Assembly: GCF_905212365.1 (NCBI RefSeq)
Contig: NZ_CAJMEH010000007.1
Span: forward strand, 1 to 50,482
Length of the DNA stretch: 50,482 nt
Direction of reading: 5' to 3'
Source: an uncultured Phascolarctobacterium sp.
GTDB taxonomy: Bacteria; Bacillota; Negativicutes; Acidaminococcales; Acidaminococcaceae
Part shown: positions 24,488 through 32,400 of the stretch, piece by piece
Numbering within the stretch: the first letter of the stretch is position 1
How the letters are laid out: each line of letters starts with the position of its first letter
Program-made: the position numbers and the translations under genes
Notes under the pieces: generated by a model
The model's database searches: none
What the model saw: only the letters and a program-made list of their open reading frames with translations
Told to the model about the DNA's origin: nothing

Positions 24488-25239
24488 TTAAAATTTATAT
24501 GGCCTACCAAGATCGCATAAATAATATAATAAAAACTCATTTTGTAAATACTTGTCAGCTACAGGCCACAACCAAGTATCTTGCTCTATGGTATTCTCAT
24601 ACAAAGTCAAATAAAAGCGATTGATTATTAAATCATGATTTCCTTGAGCGCTTGCTTTCAACAATGTTAAAAACTGCTTCTCGTTCCCTAAAACTAAATT
24701 GGCCATCGCTTTGGCGCAATAAGCTTCAGCGCTACTATCCGCTATTAATAAGGAGCATACTTTCTGAGCTAATCTTTGCGATTTCAGATGATACTCTGTC
24801 TGCTCCGGCCTATACGTCATATCTCCGGCCTTACACAAAATAGCATAATCCAACAATGCGCCCACATCGCTAGAACTCAATTTCAACCTATCCTGCAACA
24901 ATTTTTCAGCGCGCAAAAAAGCACTTTTTGCATATGGTAAAACCCCTTTACCGCGATAAATTTGCATAGAGAGCGCAATATAAGAAATATTTTCAGGCTC
25001 AATAGTATTAGCTTTTGCTGCGTCAGCAATAGCCTGCGCATAAAAATTGCCTGCCTGCGCCATACTGACAGAATTTTTAGCGGCAAAATACGCTTCATAT
25101 GCGCCATTGAAATATTGCATACCAACATTAATATTCTGTTGCGTAATACTATCAGCTTTCGCAGGTGTAAGATCAGCTTCGCAAAAAGAAGGTGTACCTA
25201 CTAAAAAAAACTAGCTAGTAATAACCCATAAAATTTCAT
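24488..25239 (-). pseudogene. Exported TPR-like protein, frameshifted in its signal peptide at a T8 run
   Basis: A good start (AGAGGTG, then ATG at 25239) codes for MKFYGLLLASFF and then a stop, directly at a run of eight T (plus-strand A at 25203-25210). With one more T the frame continues LVGTPSFCEA (a signal cleavage site) into the long ORF that ends at 24488, giving 250 residues. The mature protein is helical and repetitive (NFYAQAIADAAKANTIEPEN, VCSLLIADSSAEAYCAKAMA), like tetratricopeptide repeats, and resembles the small partners often found with CsgG proteins. It could be phase-variable, recently inactivated, or a sequencing error. Confidence 0.65.
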
Positions 25240-25264
25240 GAGCTTCACCTCTTGTATAATGAAG

Positions 25265-25302
25265 AGAGGAATAATCTTGAGTAATTACAAGAATATTCCT
25301 CT
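25265..25302. terminator. Hairpin between the LPP20-like and TPR-like genes
   Basis: A 15-bp stem with one mismatch (25265-25279 with 25288-25302, 8-nt loop). T content after the stem is modest in both directions. It probably ends or partially attenuates the transcript from the LPP20-like gene. Confidence 0.5.
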
Positions 25303-25318
25303 TTTCTAGTAAATTACG

Positions 25319-26248
25319 TTATTTTAAAAAAACAACGGCGCACTTTCCAAACATATCAGCTTGCTCGTTAGCTAATAAAATTTTATCGCCATCTTCTACG
25401 GACACGACAACATTTACAGGATTAATGGAGTTCACGCCGCCCTTGACGGTAGTAGCGCTTACTACTAACGGGTTAGCGCCGGCGCGAGTAGTACCGCCAG
25501 TTGCGGTTTGCAAATCGGTAGCGTATTCAACCATTCCTTGAGAAATCGCCATATCTTTATCGATATTCTGCATACCGTAAATTATTCTACCGTTGGTATC
25601 CATAATCACCGGAGAAAAAGTAGGCTCTAAGCCCATACCTGAAGCGTCCACAATAACGCCGGTATAAGTTACAGATCTTACTTCTTTAATTTCTTCTTTA
25701 GTCAGAGGGGTAGTTTTTTCGTCAACCTTAGCGGCAGGTTGCGACACAACGTTTTTCGTTGCTTCCGGCAGTACAGCATTGGCAACGCTCTTACCGACGC
25801 CAAATAAAGGTACGCTCACCTTTACAAAATAGCTGCCGTCTTCGTTTGCGCCTTCGTCAACAATACGAGCACCTTTAATTAAAGCGGCTACCCTTGCTTT
25901 AACCGTATCACTTTGTAATACCATAGATTCGATGGTAGTATCAGAATCAATTTGTACGCCTTGGATAGTTTCTGCCAACAGACGATAGGCGTCTACAATT
26001 GCAGCACGTCTTGCTAATACATGGCCGCGATTACCAACATTGTCCGGCGGAAAGCCCAACCCAGTAGCAGTAGCAGCAGATTCTGCGCCTTTGGTCCAAT
26101 CAATAGTAGCTTCTTGTTGTACGTGGACATTAACAGAAACGCTAGTTTCAGCAGGAGCTGCTATAGCGGGAGTGCTGTATACATTGCTAAAGGATAAAGC
26201 TAGTCCCAAAACAGCTGCGGCTATCAGCCCTTTATTATGCATATTCAT
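25319..26248 (-). CDS. Exported LPP20-like protein
   Basis: The protein is about 309 residues if started at the ATG at 26248 (MNMHNKGLIAAAV); earlier ATGs at 26260 and 26266 are possible and the ORF extends to 26314. A signal peptide ends near ATPAIA/AAPA. Residues about 60-150 resemble LPP20/FlgT-type domains: GNRGHVLARRAAIVDAYRLL and later IKGARIVDEGANEDGSYFVKV. The C-terminal half (about 190-309) is a second domain with SVTYTGVIVDASGMGLEPTF. It is likely a partner of the CsgG- and FlgT-like proteins downstream. Confidence 0.72.
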   Translation of the reverse strand: MNMHNKGLIAAAVLGLALSFSNVYSTPAIAAPAETSVSVNVHVQQEATIDWTKGAESAATATGLGFPPDNVGNRGHVLARRAAIVDAYRLLAETIQGVQIDSDTTIESMVLQSDTVKARVAALIKGARIVDEGANEDGSYFVKVSVPLFGVGKSVANAVLPEATKNVVSQPAAKVDEKTTPLTKEEIKEVRSVTYTGVIVDASGMGLEPTFSPVIMDTNGRIIYGMQNIDKDMAISQGMVEYATDLQTATGGTTRAGANPLVVSATTVKGGVNSINPVNVVVSVEDGDKILLANEQADMFGKCAVVFLK

Positions 26249-26334
26249 AATGTTTCTCATCCTCATATTATAAACGTAGTAGTATTTACAGTCCCTCTCC
26301 AAGGACTTAGCCATACAGTGTTGTAAAGCTCCAC

Positions 26335-26766
26335 CTATCTGCGAATAACTGGCCTTGGAGGCGGTGCAGGCCGTCTTACCGGTGCCGGTCTTTTATGAGG
26401 CATTGACTTATGTACAGGAGGTGGCGGAACTATATGCCTACGTGGAGGAGGCGGAGCTATAGGCCTATGTGGAGGCGGAGGCGGTGGCGGAGCTATAGGC
26501 CTATGTGGAGGTGGAGGTGGAGGCGGAACTCTTCCTTCTCCATAAGGCGGTCGCGGTGGCGATACATACGGTGGTGGTGGCGGTGGATCTTTAGGCGGCC
26601 TGCCAAGTATTGCATCTCTTAAACGTGGCCACATACTATACGCTTCATCATGCACAGAAATAATATTTGAAGGTTTTATTTCCGACGCACAAGCAACAGA
26701 AGCTTGTCCTAAGGTGATATTACATAATACTGCAAAAGCACCCAAAACAATTAATTTTTTCATCAT
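26335..26766 (-). CDS. Exported proline-rich repeat protein
   Basis: The 143-residue protein has a signal peptide (about 1-27, cleaved near ACA/SE) and from residue 60 is almost wholly Pro, Arg and His, with repeats of PPPPPPPHRPIA and a basic end. AGGGG precedes two tandem ATGs. Such tails often span periplasm or bind cell wall; the function is unknown. The DNA repeats make the tract prone to length changes. Confidence 0.7.
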   Translation of the reverse strand: MMKKLIVLGAFAVLCNITLGQASVACASEIKPSNIISVHDEAYSMWPRLRDAILGRPPKDPPPPPPYVSPPRPPYGEGRVPPPPPPPHRPIAPPPPPPPHRPIAPPPPRRHIVPPPPVHKSMPHKRPAPVRRPAPPPRPVIRR

Positions 26767-26834
26767 TAATCCCCTTTCTTAAAAAATTTATATTAAATTG
26801 CCGTAAAGCAAAATAATAACCCTATACAGCATTA

Positions 26835-27464
26835 TTAATTATATTGTTTTTTACTATCCTTTATTTCTTTATTAACCTGTTTATAAAATTTTTTTACTAA
26901 ACTAGTGTAAGCATCTATTTCTTTATCGTTATATTCACTTCCACTATACTGCACTAAAACTGCCCCTGATTTTACATCGACCAAATTAAATGTTCCTCTG
27001 ACTATAGCTAAGAAAGAATATTGTCCTAGATGATCATAAATTTCAGATTCATAATATTTGGTAGTCATTTTATGCTCTTTGCCTTTGCCGTCCTTCCATT
27101 TCTGTTCATCTTCCCAAACGACTCTATCCCTTGCCTCTGCTCTAGGTTCAAACCAAGTAGCCTCCAAAACGTATTTTTCGATGAAAACCTCTATTCTTAC
27201 ATCATCTGGTGTCTTATTTTTTCCATCATAATTAATCGCAAGCCCCTTAATTGCTTTTGCTTCTTCTTTTAAAGTAAAGTACAAAGCCTTAACTGCAAAC
27301 TCATCGCCAGCTATATTATCCGGCATGGCGATATGCCCAAACCCTAATTGCTCTGCCTGTGCTAACTGCGGTGAAACAGCAAAGCAGATGCTAGGAATTC
27401 CCAAGCAAAATCCGCTAATCAACAATCTCACTATTATATTCTTAATTATTTGCATACGGTTCAC
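26835..27464 (-). CDS. Unknown exported protein of the CsgG-associated cluster
   Basis: The 209-residue protein has a signal peptide (about 1-28, ending CFA). The mature part has alternating alpha/beta patterning, with VRIEVFIEKYVLEATWFEPR and KSGAVLVQYSGSEYNDKEID, the latter like small envelope domains that couple a strand to an S-G-S turn. It overlaps the preceding gene by 4 nt, so the two are coupled. I do not recognise a named family. Confidence 0.68.
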   Translation of the reverse strand: MNRMQIIKNIIVRLLISGFCLGIPSICFAVSPQLAQAEQLGFGHIAMPDNIAGDEFAVKALYFTLKEEAKAIKGLAINYDGKNKTPDDVRIEVFIEKYVLEATWFEPRAEARDRVVWEDEQKWKDGKGKEHKMTTKYYESEIYDHLGQYSFLAIVRGTFNLVDVKSGAVLVQYSGSEYNDKEIDAYTSLVKKFYKQVNKEIKDSKKQYN

Positions 27465-28147
27465 TTCTCCTTATTCTTTCTTACCCGTTTAAATTCTTTG
27501 GCAAATTCTGTCAATAGGCTTCGGAATTGTTCTTCTTCATTAGTGTCATATCCTTGAGTTCTATGTTGAAGCAACATTATTTTATTTCCCTGCGTATCAT
27601 ATAATGTATATTCCAAATCCAAAAAATTCAAATAGACATATTGGCCGGGAATTGTATGAAGCTCAGTCCAAGAGCTCTCATTATATCTTCTATAACCTTC
27701 CGCGCCGCCGACTGTTTCCGTGTAGCTTCTCATATCCACTTCACAAATTTTTTCCGGCGACCAATCTTGCTGCACTCTATTTTCACGTATATTGCATACT
27801 AAATAAGCATCTGCACCAGTTTTTTCCTTAACAGTTTGGCCTATCGCAGCTTCAGTAGTGAAGTCATTTAGCAAAGTCACATAATCTTTATTTTGCTCAC
27901 CGATAAGGCTCATATACTGATTATCTGGTGTTAAAAGCATAAAATAAACATTTTTAGCATTTTTAGTTAAAGAATCTTTCAATAAGTCTTCCGCACCAAT
28001 AAAGTTTTTTTCACCCTTTAAAGGAAAAATAGCTACCTTTTTTAATTTATCTATTCCTGCTGTTCTATCATACCATACATGATTGTGGGCAAAAGCGCTT
28101 GCACTAACTGCCAGAACCAATAATGCACAAATAAAAACCTTCAACAT
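27461..28147 (-). CDS. Unknown exported protein, first gene of the CsgG-associated cluster
   Basis: The protein is 228 residues when started at the ATG at 28147 (MLKVFICALLVLAVSASAFA), after GGAAGGGTG; the ORF extends upstream to 28216 without a better site. The signal peptide ends at AFA. The mature part begins KLKKVAIFPLKGEKNF and later reads TGADAYLVCNIREN, the strand pattern of CsgG/LpoB-type periplasmic domains. It may be the first gene of the minus-strand cluster down to 22529. Confidence 0.68.
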   Translation of the reverse strand: MLKVFICALLVLAVSASAFAHNHVWYDRTAGIDKLKKVAIFPLKGEKNFIGAEDLLKDSLTKNAKNVYFMLLTPDNQYMSLIGEQNKDYVTLLNDFTTEAAIGQTVKEKTGADAYLVCNIRENRVQQDWSPEKICEVDMRSYTETVGGAEGYRRYNESSWTELHTIPGQYVYLNFLDLEYTLYDTQGNKIMLLQHRTQGYDTNEEEQFRSLLTEFAKEFKRVRKNKEK

Positions 28148-28509
28148 AATCACCCTTCCAATAAATTTATGCAGGTTTAATAAAATTCCACCCAATCCAT
28201 ATACTGCCTCAACCAAAGAATTTTTTCATCATTCAAATCCTCCATTATTTATATCCATCAATCATACTATTGCCATCCATATATAATCTACAGCATTAGT
28301 AGGAGCTTTAAAATTGACGTTGTAAATCGCTTCTATTCATCTACAATATTCAACATTTTAAATATGCATCTATACAATTTTTAACACTTCACATCTTACA
28401 TTATACAATCTTTAAAAGCGTTTGTACAGCAAAACTACAATCTTTATTGTCTTATTTTTCACAACAAATATCATATAATTAATATGGAGAGAGTACGGAG
28501 GAAGCCACT
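28148..28509. other. AT-rich divergent intergenic region
   Basis: It separates the minus-strand exported-protein cluster from the plus-strand XRE gene. On the minus strand a good ribosome site (GGAGG near 28241) leads to a very short ORF MMKKFFG and a stop, possibly the relic of a lost gene or a leader peptide. A TATAAT about 35 nt before 28510 may be the -10 of the XRE gene. No RNA gene is evident. Confidence 0.4.
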
Positions 28510-28830
28510 ATGTATGAAGATTTTGTAGCTAACAGAATTATGCAGCTGCGGCAGGAAAAGAAGGTTTCGGCCCGCGAAATGAGCCTGGCTATAGGGCAAA
28601 ACGTCAACTACATCAATCGCATTGAAAACAAGCTCAATCTGCCGTCGCTTCAAGGTCTGTTTTATATCTGCGAATACTTTAATATAACTCCTAAAGAATT
28701 TTTTGAAGGAACCGAACCGCCCCATCCCTCAACATTGCTGCTGCACGAAGCGACGCAAGTTCTGTCAACGCTCAATGAAGAACAGCTGTCGCTTGTCATC
28801 GCAGTAGCTAAAGCCCTACAAAAAAAATAA
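28510..28830 (+). CDS. XRE-family DNA-binding regulator
   Basis: The 106-residue protein has a helix-turn-helix at about residues 7-62: VANRIMQLRQEKKVSAREM, SLAIGQNVNYINRIENKLNL and PSLQGLFYICEYFNI, the standard Cro/C1 pattern followed by TPKEFFEG. The C-terminal 40 residues are helical and may dimerise. GGAGG lies 8 nt before the ATG. It is divergent from the exported-protein cluster and could regulate it; target unknown. Confidence 0.88.
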   Translation: MYEDFVANRIMQLRQEKKVSAREMSLAIGQNVNYINRIENKLNLPSLQGLFYICEYFNITPKEFFEGTEPPHPSTLLLHEATQVLSTLNEEQLSLVIAVAKALQKK

Positions 28831-28876
28831 CCAACCGACGCTAGTTTAGAAAACTAAGCATTGGTTGGTTATTTTT
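28826..28876 (+). terminator. Intrinsic terminator after the XRE gene
   Basis: AATAACCAACC (28826-28836) pairs with GGTTGGTTATT (28863-28873), followed by TTT. An inner stem sits in the loop. It overlaps the stop codon. Confidence 0.8.
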
Positions 28877-28898
28877 ATGTAGCGTACCAACTTATTCC

Positions 28899-28927
28899 TT
28901 GCTTTTTTATGTAAAATATGATATAAT
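28899..28927 (+). promoter_or_regulatory. Sigma-A promoter of the membrane-protein gene
   Basis: TTGCTT (28899-28904), a 17-nt spacer, TATAAT (28922-28927). Confidence 0.7.
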
Positions 28928-29014
28928 TTCGTAAAATTAAGGTAAAATTAAGATCGTTTTCGCCTTTCTCGGCGTTTGCACCGGAATAATCTTGGAAAAG
29001 TTGGTCTACTTTAT

Positions 29015-29647
29015 ATGGATAAGGATTTGAAATTTATTATTCGCAGTTTTTTAGACTTTTTAATGCGGTCTGCCTACTGCGTTGCTGGCGTGCTGATAAT
29101 GATGTTGCTGGCGAAAATTGATATTACGAGATCCGGCAGAATCACAGAAATTTCTTTTACAGAATTTACACAGGAAGGGCTGCTGTTTATCAGCGCCGCT
29201 ATTTTTTTGTTTTTGGCAAAAAAGAAAAATTCTGGCGGGCTGTTACTTGTCAGTGGATTTTTATTCTGTATGTTCATCCGCGAGCTGGACGCGCTGTTCG
29301 ACCTGCTTTTTCACGGTGCCTGGAAATATATTGCCGTTGCGGCAGCAGCAGGCTTTTCTTATGCAGCGTTGAAAAAGGGCAAGGCGGAAACGGCAAGGAC
29401 GCTGGCAGAATTTATGCGCACCCGCTCTTACGGCATGTTGACTAGGGGGCTATTGGTCGTACTTGTCATTTCGCGCTTATTCGGCATGCGTGAGCTGGGT
29501 TTATTTGTAGCAGACGTAAAGTTCAGCGAGAACACAAAAAATTTTATGGAAGAAAGCACTGAGCTTTTAGGTTATATGCTGATTTTCGCCGCTGCCGTAC
29601 ATTATGTGAAATATTGCCTGCGGCCATCTAAGGATAAAGAAGAGTAA
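29015..29647 (+). CDS. Unknown membrane protein with about six helices
   Basis: The protein is 210 residues if started at the ATG at 29015 (MDKDLKFIIRSFLDFLM); the ORF opens at 28976 with a TTG, and neither has a good ribosome site. Helices at about residues 17-34, 53-66, 72-92, 103-118, 138-153 and 180-198. The pattern FIRELDALFD is acidic and lies between helices 3 and 4. I do not recognise the family. It is monocistronic, with its own promoter and terminator. Confidence 0.7.
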   Translation: MDKDLKFIIRSFLDFLMRSAYCVAGVLIMMLLAKIDITRSGRITEISFTEFTQEGLLFISAAIFLFLAKKKNSGGLLLVSGFLFCMFIRELDALFDLLFHGAWKYIAVAAAAGFSYAALKKGKAETARTLAEFMRTRSYGMLTRGLLVVLVISRLFGMRELGLFVADVKFSENTKNFMEESTELLGYMLIFAAAVHYVKYCLRPSKDKEE

Positions 29648-29652
29648 AGTAT

Positions 29653-29702
29653 AAAAACAGGGCTGAATCGTGAAACATTCAACGGTTCAACCCTGTTTTT
29701 CT
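29653..29702 (+). terminator. Intrinsic terminator after the membrane-protein gene
   Basis: AAAAACAGGGCTGAA pairs with TTCAACCCTGTTTTT (one mismatch), with a T-run on the 3' arm. Confidence 0.85.
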
Positions 29703-29795
29703 GTTCAAAGGATTTTTTATATGGGTGGCAAATTTGCCGATCGCCTCAAGAATTCTCTCTGGCGGAACAAGTCCACTCCTTTCGTTTTGCGCATG

Positions 29796-29833
29796 AAAAA
29801 AGCACCTGCCTGTGTAATCAGGTAGATGCTTTC
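29796..29833 (-). terminator. Terminator downstream of the split fic gene
   Basis: On the minus strand AAGCATCTACCTG pairs with CAGGCAGGTGCTT, followed by TTTT. It lies about 75 nt after the fic stop. Confidence 0.75.
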
Positions 29834-30288
29834 TCTTATATCGATTCTGTTTCCCTTATAATCCTAATTGTTTTAATGGAAAGTTTGCATTCTTAAGGGT
29901 ATGCTCTCATGTTGTTCTGTAATAGCAGGTGTTTTTTCCGCTGCCCTCACGTTCCAGTTCACCGGAAGCCACCATCTTCCGCAGTGCGCCCTCAACAGAG
30001 CTGACGCTGAGCGACGGACAAAGTTCCCTGATGTCCTGTTTGGTAAAACGACCGATCTTGTTTTTTGTGGCAAGTCTCACGGTTTCAAGGGCAGATTTCT
30101 TTGTTTCCACCAATGCAAATCGATCCTCAAAGTCTCTGTAGGCAGCAAGTATTGTTCCCAGCAGATACTTGATGAATGGAACCGGATCATCTTCTCCTTC
30201 ATGCCATCCGTCCTGTGAGGCAGAAAGTGCATCATAATACAAGTCTTTGTTCTTCGCTATCTTTGCCTCAAGTGAGATATATTTCCCC

Positions 30289-31397
30289 CTTGAATTTACA
30301 ATCTAAGTGCAACAACCAAAAGAAATAGTGACCCATAGCGGAGAATCCTTTACAATGGTGTTTGCGGACTACCAGAAAAGGAGACAACTATGGATCACTA
30401 TCATCATCTTAGCACAAGAGAACGAGAAAGTATACTGTTTATGAGAGGTGAAGGCAAAGGAATTCGTGCAATTGCTGCCGCGCTCGGCAGAGCAGCTTCA
30501 ACGATCAGTAGAGAACTGAAGAGGAATAAAACAAAGAATGAGTATTCGCCTTCTCAAGCAGAGGGAAAGTATCGGGCCAGAAGGAAGCGCTGTTGTCCTA
30601 AAAAAGTATTAGCGGATCCTGCTGCCAAAGCACTTGTAAAAAGACTGTTTCTCGAAGAACAATGGTCTCCCGAGCAAATTGCTAACCGATTGAAGGAGGA
30701 AAACAACACTATTCAGGTAAGTTACTCGACAATATATCGTGCAATTTACTCCAGAATGTTCGACGATAAGAAATTGTCCCACGGTGAACGCGGTGTTGTT
30801 CGCAAACTGCGGCACCGCGGCAAAACTCGCCACAAGAAAGGTACAGAAGAAACCAGAGGTAAACTCAAAATCAGCAATCCCATTGAAGAACGACCAGAAG
30901 AAGCTAATGATAGAAGTGAACTGGGACACTGGGAGGCAGATACTGTTGCTGGTAAAACAGGTTCTTCGTGTATGATTACTATGGCTGACAGGAAATCGCG
31001 TTATCTTCTTCTCAAGAAGATCCCCAAGAAAAACTCAATATATGTCAGAGATGGGATCATTGAGCTTCTACAACAGCTTCCTTCCGAGAAGATCGCCTCC
31101 GTCACACCAGATAGAGGCAAAGAGTTTTCTCGACATTCAGAAATCACAGAGGCTATGAATGGGTTACAGTTCTATTTTCCTAAACCACATGCACCATGGG
31201 AACGAGGAACCAACGAAAATACGAACGGACTCATCCGCGAATACTGCCCAAAATCAATCGATTTAGAAACCTTCGATGATAACCATTTCACCACCTTCAC
31301 CGCAAAACTAAATCGACGTCCACGCAAATGCCTTGGTTGGAAGTCTCCCTATGAGGTTTTCTTTGGCGTAGTGTTGCAATTGACTTGACAATTCAAG
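30289..31397 (+). mobile_element. IS30-family insertion sequence
   Basis: The element is 1109 bp, with imperfect ~25-bp terminal inverted repeats beginning CTTGAATT (30289) and ending AATTCAAG (31397), sharing also TGCAACA further in. A 2-bp duplication CC flanks it (30287-30288 and 31398-31399). It holds one transposase gene. Confidence 0.9.
30390..31388 (+). CDS. IS30-family DDE transposase
   Basis: The 332-residue protein has an N-terminal helix-turn-helix (HLSTRERESILFMRGEGKGI, then ALGRAASTISRELKRN) and a DDE domain with first Asp in GHWEADTV, second in TPDRGKEF and Glu in ERGTNENTNGLIREY. Length and order match intact IS30 transposases. AGGAG lies upstream of the ATG at 30390. It appears intact. 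Confidence 0.95.
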   Translation: MDHYHHLSTRERESILFMRGEGKGIRAIAAALGRAASTISRELKRNKTKNEYSPSQAEGKYRARRKRCCPKKVLADPAAKALVKRLFLEEQWSPEQIANRLKEENNTIQVSYSTIYRAIYSRMFDDKKLSHGERGVVRKLRHRGKTRHKKGTEETRGKLKISNPIEERPEEANDRSELGHWEADTVAGKTGSSCMITMADRKSRYLLLKKIPKKNSIYVRDGIIELLQQLPSEKIASVTPDRGKEFSRHSEITEAMNGLQFYFPKPHAPWERGTNENTNGLIREYCPKSIDLETFDDNHFTTFTAKLNRRPRKCLGWKSPYEVFFGVVLQLT

Positions 31398-32082
31398 CCA
31401 CATAAAAACCGCTCCTGTAAAGCAAAAGCGTAGTGAGCAGTCTGCTCATACGGCCATTTCCGTCATTGAAGGGATGGATACAGAGGAAATCGTGTATGAA
31501 CACCGGAATCGCGATCAGCGGTTCAAGTTCCAGATTTCCTATGACCCGGTTGTATTCTTCGCAAAGCCTGTCAAGCGCCTCCGGCGTCTCGTATGGAGCA
31601 AGCGGAGTAAAAAGCGTCTCTGTATGACCATCGGGATATGTTGCGCTGATATAGTTCTGTACTGTTTTCGTCCTTCCGGCCACGGGATTATTCATGTGGC
31701 TGTAGAGGATCTTGTGCAGCTGAAGAATATAATTCTGCGTGATCTGGATCGTATCAAAGCTCTCGTGGATAATTCTCAGAACATCCCTGTAACCAGCGAT
31801 TTCCTGCTCATCCCGGTTCCTTGGAGTTGTTTTCTCCTCTACGATCTGTCTGATGCGCGTATTTGTGGTGACAATGCCTTCTATGGCATTTGATGCCTCG
31901 GTACTTTGAATCTTGGCGATCTCCACCAGCTTTTCAAGTTCCTCCGGTCTCTGCTTCAAATACATCTCCTGTTTTCCTGCCTCTTTATAGATGGCAGCAA
32001 CAAGACTCAGAAGTTCCGAGTCCCACTTTTTATCTTTGATCAATGAGTAGTTGAACTCTCGCATTCCCTTACCTCCTCTTGC

Positions 32083-32114
32083 TTTCCCTTAAATTATAAT
32101 CATTTTAAGGGAAA
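32083..32114 (-). promoter_or_regulatory. fic promoter within an 11-bp inverted repeat
   Basis: TTTCCCTTAAA and TTTAAGGGAAA (32104-32114 and 32083-32093) flank a 10-nt spacer that contains the -10 TATAAT on the minus strand. A repressor bound there would block transcription. Half sites (TTAAGGG) recur near 29896 and 32158. Confidence 0.55.
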
Positions 32115-32178
32115 AGCTAAGTTTCTGCCGAGTTTCCCCTTATTATTCTTCCGCTTTTAAGGGTATTTTATGCAAGGG

Positions 32179-32400
32179 TCAGATAAATAGAATTCCACGG
32201 GAGTCATATACGCTCTCATGAGATTCGTTTCCGCAGCGGATGGCACGGTCAAGAGCCATGATCGTTGCGATTGCGCCGTCAATTTTCTCCGTGGACTTTT
32301 CCTTATCCGCCTTGATGTTGCCCGCCGGGTCCTGCCGGATGAAGATGTTATCCATCATCCATCTCAGGACGGGATGACCCTTGACATCAACACGACCGTC
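32179..32400 (-). pseudogene. 3' fragment of a phage terminase large-subunit gene
   Basis: A frame ending at 32179 reads GHPVLRWMMDNIFIRQDPAG, then KADKEKSTEKIDGAIATIMA and ALDRAIR, ending VYDSRGILFI. This is the C-terminal end of HK97-type large terminases. Only about 70 residues remain; the 5' boundary lies in the last codons of rlmD and is not exact. It is a prophage relic. Confidence 0.8.

Larger units (their letters stand above)
29907..32064 (-). pseudogene. Class II Fic-family protein gene, interrupted by an IS30-type element
   Basis: The 5' part (32064 to 31398) codes for a Fic core with the active-site motif HPFNDGNGRM (residues 197-206) and an N-terminal inhibitory helix motif SNAIEG (58-63) of class II Fic enzymes, which transfer AMP to target proteins. 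The 3' part (30286 to 29907) codes for the linker and a winged-helix domain (DIRELCPSLSVSSVEGALRKM). Removing the element and one copy of its CC duplication restores a single 348-residue frame with GTG GGG AAA at the joint. The start has GAGGAGG upstream. The gene is inactive now, or makes a 223-residue form with its active site but without the C-terminal domain. Confidence 0.9.

Noticed and set aside
26335..26620. Repeated DNA units considered as a CRISPR array
   Set aside because: Repeats are coding proline stretches without spacers of constant length, and no cas gene is present.
26410..26622. A Trp/Arg-rich ORF opposite the proline-rich gene
   Set aside because: It is the complement of CCN proline codons; there is no ribosome site.
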